64,000 nucleotides of DNA from Diploscapter coronatus (lineage: Eukaryota > Nematoda > Chromadorea > Rhabditida > Rhabditidae). Numbering within the stretch: position 1 is the first letter of the stretch; each line of letters opens with the position of its first letter. The translations under genes were made by a program, and so were the position numbers. The notes beneath the pieces were generated by a model. That model was not told where the DNA came from, searched no databases, and saw nothing but the letters and a program-made list of their open reading frames with translations. Below are positions 33,920-45,931 of this stretch, piece after piece. The DNA lies in NCBI GenBank assembly GCA_964036155.1, contig OZ038423.1, forward strand, positions 39,385,249 to 39,449,248, in the 5' to 3' direction.

Positions 33920-36191
33920 TCAAAAATTCAAAATATTGTTTTTGCAAAAAGTGAACCAACCATCATATCCACCCGGCCGCGACCAGATGCCATCTTCGTA
34001 TTGGAAATCGAGCACAAAACCGGAGGCCTGAAATTATATAGTTATTAGAATTTTTGACTTTATTTACTAGATTATTTCTACTCGGCATGGTTTTTTTTAC
34101 ATATCATGTGAAGATATGACTTTTTCGGGTTCCTTATCCTTTCATATCCTTTTCTCTCGCAGCTTTCATAGTAAATTCAATCAACTTTGAATTGTTCCTT
34201 AGATTCAATTTGCCAAGAAAATTGAGAGGTTAGAAGTCACATTTTTCCTATTCATTTTTCTTAATGTTTCATCATTTACTTATTTTATCTATCAAAATCG
34301 CATTTTTTACTGTCTGTGAATTTGAAAATGCAATAAAATATGAACTCGATTCAAGCAAAACTAGATTCTTTCAGAAGTAAAATTGTTAAAATGTTAGTCA
34401 TGTAAAACTTCGTAATTTCCAAAGTCCCTCTAAAAATTAGCCTTTTGAACTAATTAATCCAGTTTCATCCAACGTTGTTGTTTTTTCCTTTTCCTATTTT
34501 GGAGGTGCCGAAATGGACTAACTAAATAAGGGAAGATCTCATTTCGGAGTAGTGTTAGAACTAACTCAATTTACTCTAAAAATACCTAATCCTGGTCTAA
34601 TTTGTGGAATATCGATTTTTCGATTTTTTATTTTGTTTAAAACTCACTTTTTCGACATCATTTAGACCGGCTTTGAAGTAAATGAGCACTGAACTTGCGC
34701 AGGAAGTGTAGAGGGTTTTTGAAGCTGATGTCGCCGTATGAAGGAGGTGCTTCTGAAATATTTTTTGAAATTAATTAACTTTAAAAATATCAAAAATAGA
34801 TCAAAATTGGAAAAACAAATTCTTTTTAAAAATAAAGAATACCCCATCATTCATTTCGTAGACCTCGAGAATGGCATCTGAGCCGAGATTGAGGAACGAC
34901 GAAGTGATGACGATTTGGTGACCTCGTTGATGTGGCAGCACATAGGTGCAGTTGACATTCGAAGGGTAGTGATATGGGTAGAGGGACGAAAATAACTTGC
35001 CCTGAAAGGGAAAATCGAGCTATATCATTTTGAAAGTTCGTTTTTTGTCTTTCTTCAGCTTATATTACTCTTTGACGGAAAGTAGCGGTAAACAAATTAG
35101 ATGAGTTTCGTATGAAGTTCTTGAACTTATTATAGCCATTTAGAAATTTCAAGCGTAAAAATGACCTTCGCTTTCTCAACTCGATATGTGCATTCAGCGA
35201 TTTCGATGGCGTCACTTGTGAAATTTACTGAAATGATAAAATATATGCTAAAACTAGGACACAAATTCTCGTACCTTTCGGAAGAAACCGATATTCGCCA
35301 TTGAAGCCTTTCGAAACCGCGTTTGCATGCAAAATTTGGAGTAGGAGGTGTTCTCTTCTGAAAATAAAATATTTGCTCTTTCAAGGAAGTTTCGAAAATC
35401 TAGACAAAGATATTCACATCGCAACAAGTCAGATAAAAAGACTTAAAAATTCAGAGTTGAAATGCAATAGTTCGCATAATTTTCCAAGTTGAATACTTGG
35501 AAAAACAATTACTTGGAATAGAAAGCCCTTCCCATAGTGATTTCCCGCGCGCAAAACTCATAATCGGCTCGATCAGTCGGCTCGATTAGGCCATCCACAG
35601 TGTGATCGTAGATTCGAAGCGAGGAAGAACAACTGAAACTCAGAAAATTGATCATTTTTCTTCCTTTTTCCATTTTTGATGGGAACTTTTACATTTTGAA
35701 CTTTCATACACTTCACACGCAAAGCCTGATAATCAAAAGCAGTACTTGAAAATACGCTATTCTAGAAAAAAAATCTCGAAATTGTAAGTCGCATAAAAAA
35801 TACTCCAAAATTCTTACATTCCATTTCTCGGGGGTAAAGAGAACGAGTCGAATATGATTTGAACGATATGGCCAGGAGGAGCCTGAAAATAATATTTTCA
35901 AAAGTTTACGAGATTCATGACATGGGCAGAAAAAATTCAGAACCTTACATTCATGAAACCTTATGAAACTGAAATTTTCTCTAAATCACTTACCTCAAAA
36001 TGAAAGAATAGACAATCGATGTGCTCGATTTGGTTGGGGAAGTCGGGCGAGTGGAATCTGCCTCCGTCCGTCGAATTGAAGCGGATGCATTTGCATTGCG
36101 GGATGTAGGCAGAGGATATATCAGTCAGGCTCAATATCAGCAACAGAAATAAAGACGAAGTTGAGAAACAAAACAAATCGCAAATTCGCAT
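33920..36191 (-). CDS. Two-CUB-domain secreted protein, SOL-1-like (5' half or separate gene)
   Basis: Start ATG at 36191; signal peptide about residues 1-28 ([14 protein letters not shown]). Exons: 35994-36191, 35818-35882, about 35515-35634, about 35275-35357, about 35167-35228, about 34846-35001, about 34652-34754, and 33920-34027. CUB 1: [78 protein letters not shown] 2: [71 protein letters not shown]. All junctions listed are in phase. As drawn it stops at 33920 after [10 protein letters not shown], but GGTTGG there could be a donor leading to the exon at 33291. Bridging or auxiliary receptor function is inferred. Confidence 0.75.
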
Positions 36192-39100
36192 CGCCGCTCA
36201 CATCGTCACATCTTCTGATGATGACGTGACAAGATTCTAAAATTGAAAAAAAATCATTTTTAAACGAAATCTAACAAACAAATTCCGAATGAATCTAATC
36301 CTGAAGAGAAATTTCATACCTTCGAATGAGTGATAAGAAAAGTAAAGAAGGAGCAAATTGTTACATTTCCTCTAAATTTTCTAGTGGTCAATACGCGTTA
36401 ATGCTGCAATATTTGCGAGACTCAAATAGTGTTCGGCAAAAGGCAAAGAGTGGTACTTGAAGTGATTAGACTATTTCTTACCTCAGATCAAACAAGCGAG
36501 AAAATGCTAGAAAGATTTCAATAAAATGATGAAGATAAGCTTCAAAATATAATCACGAGGAATAGGATGTGATCAAAACCAATTTCACCTCTTCCTCAGA
36601 TTCTTCAACAATTATCGAAGAATAGTAAAAATGATAACTATGCAAAAAGTTACTCCTCACTAAAAATTATAAATTCCATTTCGAAAATATTTTAGAAGAG
36701 ATGTAGAACGAAACATTATAATTTCACCGCTTCTTTTCTAAAGTACCATAGCCCTTTGACCGAAAGATAATTGTGACCTGCTGCATGATGAGCTCAAAAC
36801 AGAAGTAAAGAACAAAGAGAGGCGAACAAAAATCGAGTATCCTCGAATTCGATGAAAAGCAGGGAAGTGCAAGGGAAATCAGGAAGAAGACGAGAAAAGT
36901 GACAGGGATTTGTCGCGATTTTCCGAGATTCGCGACAAGTTTCCGAATTTTCGGCGTTTTTCGAGGTTTTTTGAGGTTTCGAATTTCAACACGTCTCGCC
37001 CGCAGAACTGAGCTACAAGAAAAATAGCAAAAACAACCGACTCATTTTCGACAATTGACAGGAATCAACGTAGAACATCCTCACTCTTGATTTGCTTTTC
37101 GAAAAGACAACTTTTGATCTTATCCTAAATATCGTATGTCTGTTGAAAAATTTCGATAGATCAGAAATCGGCAAAATTAACCTGGCGTTCGAAAAATTGC
37201 AAAATTTCTTCCTCTAACTTTCAAATAAACCAAAAAATCATGTGTTTTCTTTCCATTTTTATGCTAATGAATCACCTCCATAATTTTAATTTTCAAATTT
37301 CATCTCAAATTTCTATTTCCGAGTTTGAGAATTATGTTCCAAGCGTCTTTCTCCGATTTCCTTTCATCTCTGCCACCCTCATCTTCAAGAATCACAACAA
37401 TAATGGGGACATCCGGATGAAAGCTGAAAGGGAAGAAAGGAAAATGGATGAATTAGGATTAGGAAATTCAAGAAGGTCAATTCGATGGAGAATGAGCAGA
37501 AGAATGCTCTTACTACAACTGAAGACAAGCATGAATGAAAGAGAAATCTATCAACACTAAACAAATGCGTAAATCCGTAGTAGTTAAACATTTTTGGATA
37601 GCTAGTCGTGAAGATCAATGATCAAAGAAAGAAAATTTCTTACTAATCTATGCGCATTTCTGGATCTCTGTAAGAAAAGATAATTAAGTTCAAAGGTTTA
37701 GATTGGACAAATCTCGAAATCATTTAGACTTCGAGTTCAAAACGTTCGATTTGAAAACTAAAAAGAAATGTCAAGTTGAGGATTTACATGAGTAAAATCT
37801 GGCACCAATCAAAAATCTTGCTAAATAGCCTAGGGCTAAATTTGTAAGAAAAGGGATTTTCGTGAAAATTCTGTGTGAAGTTGGGAAGTTCTGAATAATT
37901 AACGAAAACTTATCTGTTTTACTTCCTAGAAGATCTACTGAATGAGAAATGACTACGCTCAACACGATCATTTCGTCCGTTTTACAAAGATACGTAAAAT
38001 TAATGACCATATTAGTAAAAAAAAACATTATTATCAGCTGATAAAATTCAGAGATGAACACAGTTATAAAAATGATATTTACGATTTTCACTATAAATTT
38101 ACGAAATTCCTATTAAACGTCGATTAAAGAATCTATCCTAGCTAAATGCCTCAGTTCTAATTTGACAATCTAACAGCGTATATTTAGGGATCGCAAAAAG
38201 TTTTACAAAATTTGTAATTCTCCTAATTTTTCTACTTCAAAGATTCAATTTTGACGCAGCTAAAACATTTGCGAAGGAAAAACAGTAAAAAATTATTTTT
38301 GATTGAAAGATCCCACCAAAAATAGTCATCAAAATGAGCACGGTTTTGCTTTCCAAGAAAGGCAACACCGGATTTTCGGGGTCAGTTTTGGTATAGAGAA
38401 CCATTTGGTTGAATGGTTCCTCGAACCAGCTTACGACTTTTCTGTATCTCCACTTTGAAGGGCACTTGCTTCCTACTCTTTGGGTTTCCGATGGCCACTT
38501 TGGAATAAAAGCGAAAAATGCGAGGGGCGGAGTTTGCGGTCCCTAACCGTAGTATCGACAATATTTTTGGCAGATAAGATGAACATCGTTCAGCATAAAA
38601 ATAGACCTAATAAATCCAGGCTGTCATTTTTAACTCATAAAAATGCGATGTATGAAAATATGTGGCTTTCATCATGTAATTCGGCTGTGGTAATGCAGTA
38701 TTGTCGCCTTCCTTCCCTTTCAGGCCATAAGCTCAGACCCTCGAGGCATCTTTTAACCCTTTCTGCTTCTCTGCTCTCCCGTATCAAATGACTATTTTTC
38801 CCTCATTCTCCTTCTCTAGCCGTCTCTCAATTTATCCCTTCTCTAATCCCATTTGACCCGCCCCTTTTCTATTCCCCTTCAACAACTTGTGAATAGCAGA
38901 CAAAATTAGGAAAGAAATCTCAACCAACTGAACTTTCCAAGTCGGATTTCCTAGAAGAAAAAATTTCTTAAAATGTTGGGAAGTCTAAAAAAAGTTTTAA
39001 GTAGTTTTTTTTTCTAAAAAAAGAAGATAAGGAAACTATTTTCAGTATAAATACGCGGGTAGGTTCCTAAATCTTACTCTCCTTTGTCCCCAAAAAAGAC

Positions 39101-39961
39101 GTTTGTAGAGGACGAAGGAATAGGTGCCCGTGAGATTAACCATTATGCCTCTGTGCCTCTGTGTCTCTGCACACTGAATCTCTCCTATGCCCTTCGCGGA
39201 TACGCGTCCCGTCCCTTTCAGCAAGTCTTTTTCAAAGACAATAGAGAGTAGATGCACAAATGATGCAGCATTTATCTTCTAACTAGTGGCAGTAGGTGAT
39301 GAAGGTGGTTAGGCATCTAACGTTAGGTAATTCCAATCAATTTTGGGATAATCGCCACCCCTACCTACTTTTTACTTATTTTTCCTCGTTCCTTTTCTCC
39401 TTACCGTTTTCTTATCCTTTAGCCTTTTTCTCATTCTTTTGCACACTATTTCGTCTTTTTTGCTTCTCTTCTAATTCCTTTACATTTTAAGCTAAAAAGC
39501 ATGCTTAAACTTATCCACTCGGGCTAAAATTTTGTAGGGAGTTTGGACAAATAAGAACCTATCAATTGACACCAAAATCAAGTCGATTGGACGATTACAT
39601 TTGTGCGCGATCTTTTATCCAGATATATTAAGATTAACGGGATTTTATATTTTTTTTCTATTTTTAGTATCTTATATTGGCCTATACTATCATATAAGGC
39701 CAAAATTAGCTCAAAAATTATAAATTTCAGCAATTTTCATAATAACTATTATATAGATGTTTTCAAGAACAAAAAAAATATGGTTGAAAGGAAAAGTAGC
39801 TTAAATTATCTCGCTTTCTCAATTTTCATCTGGCAATGCTCACCGTCAATAAAAAGTCAAGTTTCTTTAAAGATTTATCGATTAAAGATATCTGCCTGAT
39901 TTTAGTTATTTTTGAATGTTTGTCTGAATTAGATCAATTGCTTTTCGAAGAGGGTTTTTCA
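36192..39961. other. Long intergenic region
   Basis: No well-supported gene over 3.8 kb. Notable: AT-rich DNA to about 38300, a weak possible exon at about 38390-38560, pyrimidine-rich DNA at 38760-38890 and 39350-39480, and a dispersed repeat at 39128-39253 shared with 12995-13125. The part near 36191 is the likely promoter of the CUB gene. Confidence 0.4.
38386..38556 (-). other. Possible isolated 3' exon
   Basis: From an acceptor-like GGTTAG at about 38557 an open frame gives SAPRIFRFYSKVAIGNPKSR, then KQVPFKVEIQKSRKLV and GTIQPNGSLYQN before a stop. A second frame is also open (WFEEPFNQMVLYTK). No partner exons found, and the start of the stretch resembles the end of the element at 21917-22304. 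Weak. Confidence 0.2.
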
Positions 39962-42900
39962 TTAATTCCTGGGAATGGGCGGTGTTTTCGGGGATAAAAT
40001 TGGGACAGGCACTGGTTTGGATGTGGGCAGAATTGCTCGCTCATTTGACGATTCCTCACTTGATAACTTCGAGACAGACTTGATTGGAAGCTTGAAAGTG
40101 AAGTCCTGCGAGAACGAAATTTTAGAATGAACTTAAAAAATCACTTTGGTCAGAGTTCTGAGAATCGATAATAAAATTTGCATACATGCTAATAGAAGAA
40201 GGTGCGAAATAACGCTCAAAATATTCCCCATAAAAATCAATGAAAGATGAGAAGTAGAAAAAAATAAAAAATAAATAGAATAAATAACTTACATTTTGTT
40301 CCTTCTGCTTGATTTTGAGCGCAGTTTTGGTCCGCGCCGACTTCTCGTAGGCCATGAAGACGACGAAGCCGACCAGCATGAGGAAGAATACTGAAATTCA
40401 GGAGAATAAGTTTCAAGTAGCTTACAAAATTAAATTATCAACTCATTAGATACTATTTTTCTTCCAAATTATCCGAAATTTACAAAACTGAAAACATTGT
40501 ATAATTTTTGTCGTTTGAAAACTTTTTTAAACCACTAACAGATAATGAGACTGCACCACATGACCAGCTCCGACCTGTTGACGCCCTCGATGCCGCCTCG
40601 TTCCCTTAAATTAAAAAAAATTAAATGTTTGTTCTTTCAATTCATTTTTAGATACAAATTGAGGTTGAACAATTTTCAAAATCTCACGATTCGTCCTTGA
40701 AGCGGACTTTGATGCGCTTGTCGCTATCCGCGAAACTCGCCTCGATCTTTCTGAAAAATAAGAAAAATTAGCTATTTCTTCCAAATAAAAAAAGAAATAC
40801 AAATTAATGAAAACCTGACTTCAAGATTTCTGTACTTCAAGCTCTTCCTATATTCCATAAAAGTTATGGAAGATTGACTAATTCTATGACATCATATCTT
40901 TAGAAATATGCCACATCGAAAAGTTAAAAAAAATAGCTAGAAACCAACCTGTTCATATCGCTCCTAGTGATTCCCAGAATGATGAGATCCTTGTAATTCG
41001 GATGGACGACGTATCCTTTCTGCTCCATGCACGACTTCCGAAGGTCGTATGGAAATGCGAAGATGTGTGCCACTCGATAACGGACCTAGAATTCTTACTT
41101 TTTCACAATTTTCTTAAAAAGCTCATAAACAAAAAACTGAAAATGGCCTTTTTCTTTCCGATCAAAAATATCCATGAAAATTTAAAAAAGTACTAAAATC
41201 TTGTGGCTTCGTTTTATGTATTTTTCGACAACAGATAGCAATATTCGAAAAATGCATCATAAATCAATAAACCAAGGAAGTGCGAGGAAAAAATCACCGA
41301 AGTCGAATTTTCATCGTAGAAGTCTGGGTCGAGTGAGACTTTGAAGTTTTGTCCTTTTTTCGCCCTGAAAAATTAGTGCCCGGATCCAGGAAACTCGGAA
41401 CCCTATTCCCGCTGGAGGTTCCTATAGGAAGGGCTCTGGGAGGTCCGTGGAATCCGGGCACAGAAAATCATAGAATGGCAAAAATTTTCCCTACTTGTAT
41501 TCGATGTCCTCATCCCGAAGGAGGATTTCGATGAAATCGATTCCCTCACAGGGATCTGACCCGTCTACTTCTTCCTTTTTCTCCCAATATGATTCCTGAA
41601 AAGTTCAGAACTTTCGAAAAAAAACTTGCAAGCGTGCATTTTTCAAAATTTTCTAATCCAAATAAACAAATGTAAAATGGTGAAATTTTAAGAGATTTCC
41701 AAAAACACTTTCTTTCAAATAACTAAATCAAGCATTTCTAAATGCCCTACCTTCAACTGCATGCCCCTGCACTTGGCGAGCAGCATGCAATCCTTCTTCT
41801 GTGGATCGTCGTTGCAGGTCTGCGATTCCAGCACGAGACCCCGTCCACTGTACGTGAAATTCGCCGGATTCACATTTTGCACTTCCAGCACTTTCACAAG
41901 GATTTGCTGAATTTTCGTATTCAAAAACAAAGCAAGCATTTTTCGTAAGAAATTTAGACATTGAAGCTTGGTTGCATTGAACATGTAAAGATTTGCGAGC
42001 ATTTACCTAATTCATAAAACTTACGTGCATCATTCAAATATAAACATATCTGAGTTTGTTCATGTATTTTAGATCGTGAAAAAAATATTTTTAAAAATCA
42101 ATAAGACATTTAAAAGCGGAAAAAACCCCGACCTCTCTAAAATCTACCACCCCGCAATCCTTCCCATTTGTGAACGTGTAAAGGATCGATGAAAAAAGAG
42201 CGATTCCCGTTTCGTTGTAGGAGGGCATCGAAAGCATGTGGTCTAGTTTCTCATTGGTAGAGGCAGGGCAGGGGGTGCTTATCTGAAAATTTGACTTTTT
42301 CGTGAAATTAGCAATGTGAAAAACTACAAGTTATAACTGAAATAGTGGCGACAAATGTCTTTTCCATTTCATTTCTCGTCCTATTTTGCACGGCTTGAAT
42401 ACTTTAGGCTTCATGGCTTTCAAACATCAAGAAAAATTCGACCAAAAACCCTACCGGAAGTGTGTGATTGAGTTTCCTGATCGACAGATAGCCCTTGCGA
42501 GATTTCGTCGAGAACACCTGATCGCTGAAGTTCTATTTTTGAAAATTTTCTGATCAGCAAAAATGACAATTTTTAATATAAGACTTTCAAAAATGTGAAA
42601 TACAATCAAACTTTAAAAATAACAAAAGAGATGTGAAAATGCAGATAAAAATGACCATTTATCCTCGGTAGCCATGTCTCCACACATCACTTCGGAGCAG
42701 CAGCACGCGGAGCAACAAGACCACTCGTCGAATCGAATGAACACCTCAAAATCGAGTTTTTGAAAACTGAAAACCCTAAGCATTTTATCTATCCATCTAA
42801 ATGGATATTTCTCATGATACCGATTATCTTAACCTGAAATGATCAAAAGCTTTCCATGAAAAAGGCTAATTTCATTGCGAAATTCGAAGTTCAGCAAATT

Positions 42901-45070
42901 TCAAAAGTAAGGAAAAATTATCAAAATGAAAGCCGAACCTCTAGATTAAACTCCACGATTTGAGTTGTGCGGAAGAAGCCGTGCGTGGAGACCTCCTCAT
43001 ATTCTCTGTACTCCATTATGTTTGATCCCGAGCCAGCTGAAGTTGAATATTTTAAATTCAAATATCTAAAAAAGCTGACTGGAATAATTCACCGCATAAG
43101 GTATATTCGCGGTAACAAGTCCCAAGTCTGGCTTAGATCTTTAAAGGTGCCTTTAAAATTAACATTTGTAAATATCGGATCTGATGAGCGAGTCCTGCAC
43201 CGTGAAGACGCCCGTACCACGTATCTCGTCATCAAATACCTAAAATTTGATTTTTTATTAAAACTAAAAATTGAATATAAAAGCAACAAATTGGAAATAG
43301 TTAACAAAATGTCTAGAAAAGCTTATTAACAAACCTGTGCACAAGTAGTGATCAAAGAGAACGTCTTCAGATAGCGATTAATCATTTGCATGTCTTCGTA
43401 ATTCACTCGCTTCTTCGGGAAATTACGCCAATCATCGTCGTTGAAGGGCATTGTCTGAAATTTGGTTTTTAAATCGGAAACTAATACACAGAAAATATTC
43501 GTAAAAATGCATGGAAACTTATTCATGAGAAAATGATGTTTGATTGTCAGATCTTCCTTTCTCAATTCTATCATTTTGAAAAATCTTCGTAATAAATTGA
43601 AATTTTAGAAATTGATTCGGTCACTTCACAATCTAACAATAAAAGTCTCTTTCTGAGCCTTGGAATTCAACATGTTTTTCTTTGAATATCTCCTGTTTCC
43701 AAACCACGCACCCAGATATCTCCAGTATCAGCCTCAAGCAGTTGTCTGTCCTGCTCCTTCACAGTCTGCACTGCAGTCATTCTCCCGAACTGCGCGAAAA
43801 CCGGATATCGAAGTCGGAAATGCCCATCGATCGAGAGGTGGATCATGTGCGCGAGGAACGGAAGAGTGGCTGTTTTCTGGGGAGAAATTGAAAATCAAAA
43901 CGACTTTCAATAAACTGAATAAACGACTTTTCTTCCAGATAATTGTTGACAGCTAAAAATGACGCTGCTGATGAGTTTTGAACCTATAAACTAAAGAAGA
44001 AATCTTGCCGGTGAATAAGACTCGGGAGGCAATTCGACGTGGCGATTCTGCGGAAACATTTGCGGTAGATCGTCGAATAAATGCCTGAGAAATCCACAAT
44101 AAATTGCACCTAATTAAGCCATATCGTTCGTGAAAAGAATAACCTTCAGATAATATTCAAAAAGTATAAAGAAAATTGAAAAGTTGAAATGTCATATATT
44201 CCCTTCAAAAATGTCAAATTTTTCAAATTCATTTTGGAAAAAATACAAATTTCCCTACGCTTCGTTGTAGATATAGAAGATGTTTGGCAAATTGGCTGTG
44301 TTTGGCTGACAGACGAGGCAGCGAGCTTCTTTCGGGAAGCCGAATTCCTCGTACGAATGGTGCAGATGGACCACCCCGGCACGGGATGGGGCAGAACAGC
44401 TGGAAATAATACAAATTGGTCACTTCTATAGTTCGGCCCTCTGTATTTGCAGGCGGTTCTTTTTTCTTATTTTTTTTCGCTTTTCTTACATTTTCTGTCT
44501 GTAAATACAGGTGGCTCTATAACTAAATTTCGACTAGCTTTTATGTTTTCTTTTCTTCGATTTTTTGACCTACATCTTCTCATCATAGTAGACCTTTCTG
44601 TAAGCGGGATTTGCAGCGAAGTAGGCCATGATTCTGTTGATCTGTTGTTGACCGTTCAGCACGCTGTTGTCGCACACGCCCGGGTACTCCAAATGGTCTG
44701 TGGGGTTCCAAAAATCCACGCTGAAAATGAATGTTTTCAGAAAATCATTAACAGTAATAGAACTTCGTGTTGACAAGTTCGGTCAATTTGACTTTCTTTT
44801 GCTAGGACGATTCTCGAATTTTTTAAATGAAAAATCCAACAAGGCAAACAAAATGTTTAAAAAAGAAACAATTTATGAAAAGAACATGATTTTTGCCTAC
44901 TTTTTGGCCCAGTTGTACTCGCTAAGCGATTTGTTTCCAGGTGGGAATTGGTGTCTTCCATCCGGCTGCAGGGGGAACTCGTATGTCGTGTACGATAGCA
45001 GACGCGTCAGCAGAGTGTCCTTTCCATCTCGAGAGCCTGAAACTTGACAACTACTCTTAACCGAAGCCAT
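39962..45070 (-). CDS. Large single-pass membrane protein of unrecognised family
   Basis: Start ATG at 45070 (MASVKSSCQVSGSRDGKDTL); about sixteen exons to a stop at 39962, of which many boundaries join in phase. Seen in order: LLTRLLSYTTYEFPLQPDG, VDFWNPTDHLEYPGVCDN, QQINRIMAYFAANPAYRK, a Cys-containing exon (RCLVCQPNTANLPNIFYIY), HLFDDLPQMFPQNRHVELP, LSIDGHFRLRYPVFAQFG, WRNFPKKRVNYEDMQMINRY, FEVFIRFDEWSCCSACCC, GKDCGVVDFR, ANFTYSGRGLVLESQTCN, DPCEGIDFIEILLRDED, YRVAHIFAFPYDLRKSC. Near the C-terminus a strong helix (ELVMWCSLIICVFFLMLVGF) is followed by a basic segment and a Pro/Ser tail ending KTPPIPRN. There is no N-terminal signal peptide in the start I chose, so the true start could lie upstream. 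I do not know the function. Confidence 0.65.
41378..41464. repeat. Hairpin with GTGCCCGGATYCCA ends
   Basis: AGTGCCCGGATCCAGGA at the left and TCCGTGGAATCCGGGCACAG at the right are inverted copies. The element is GC-rich and lies in an intron of the unrecognised membrane-protein gene. Confidence 0.7.
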
Positions 45071-45931
45071 TTTTCTTTGTAGCCAGCAAGAGTTCATTTT
45101 TCACAAGCATTCGATAGAAGTGAAAAATTCTCTAGATTGACTTGAAAAGTTAATGAAGCAATCAAGCGAAATGGCGATTCAACGATAAACTTGTGTGTTG
45201 GTTATTATTTTCCAAATACGATAAAAGCTCACGAAAATCGAGTGCAGTTGCAGCGAAGTGGACGACGCAGCTGGAGGTGAGAAAGTGAAGCCATGAAATC
45301 ATTCGGACGCAAACACGGTAATGGCAGATTGGAAATGCAAGCCAAAAATGACATCCAAAAATCCCTTCAAAATCAACTTTATTCTAACTTTGACCTATCA
45401 CCTAGAAAACTAAAAACTAGATTTATGGAAGGTAAGGTGTCTAAGATTTTGGAAAGGAATCAGGTTCGATTTAAAACCGAAAAGACCTTCTTACCTTCTG
45501 ACATAAACTCCTAAAAAATAACAATCGACTTTACAATCGATTTTTACAAGTTTTACAAAAATGAGCAATCAATTTTGGTGAAAAATGTGATCAATTTCAG
45601 CCAAAATTACCGTTTTCCAGTAAACTGCAAGTAAGTCATATGCATTTTGTGGAATAGAAAGTCAGTTTTACAAAAAAAAAATCATTGAAATAAAATAAAG
45701 GTTCGCAAAAAGCGAGATTTCATGAAATGAAACGAAAAATATCTACAAAGGAACATCTGGACTTCTCATGAAAACGAAAACAAGTAAATGATTGAATAGA
45801 AAGAGGCAATTACTATATGATGAGATGACGATACCTATAGTTAGAAAGCGGAGAAGGAAGGAAAATAGGACGAAATAGTGGGCAAAGGTAGGTCTCGTCA
45901 AATAGCAGTTGCCATAGAACGGGGCAGTGAT
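45071..45931. other. Intergenic
   Basis: Promoter side of the large membrane-protein gene and 3' side of the OCIA gene. No coding or RNA gene is supported. Confidence 0.4.

Noticed and set aside
37240..38127. Several open frames of 60-106 codons
   Set aside because: AT-rich chance frames overlapping on both strands; no splice sites, motifs or start context.
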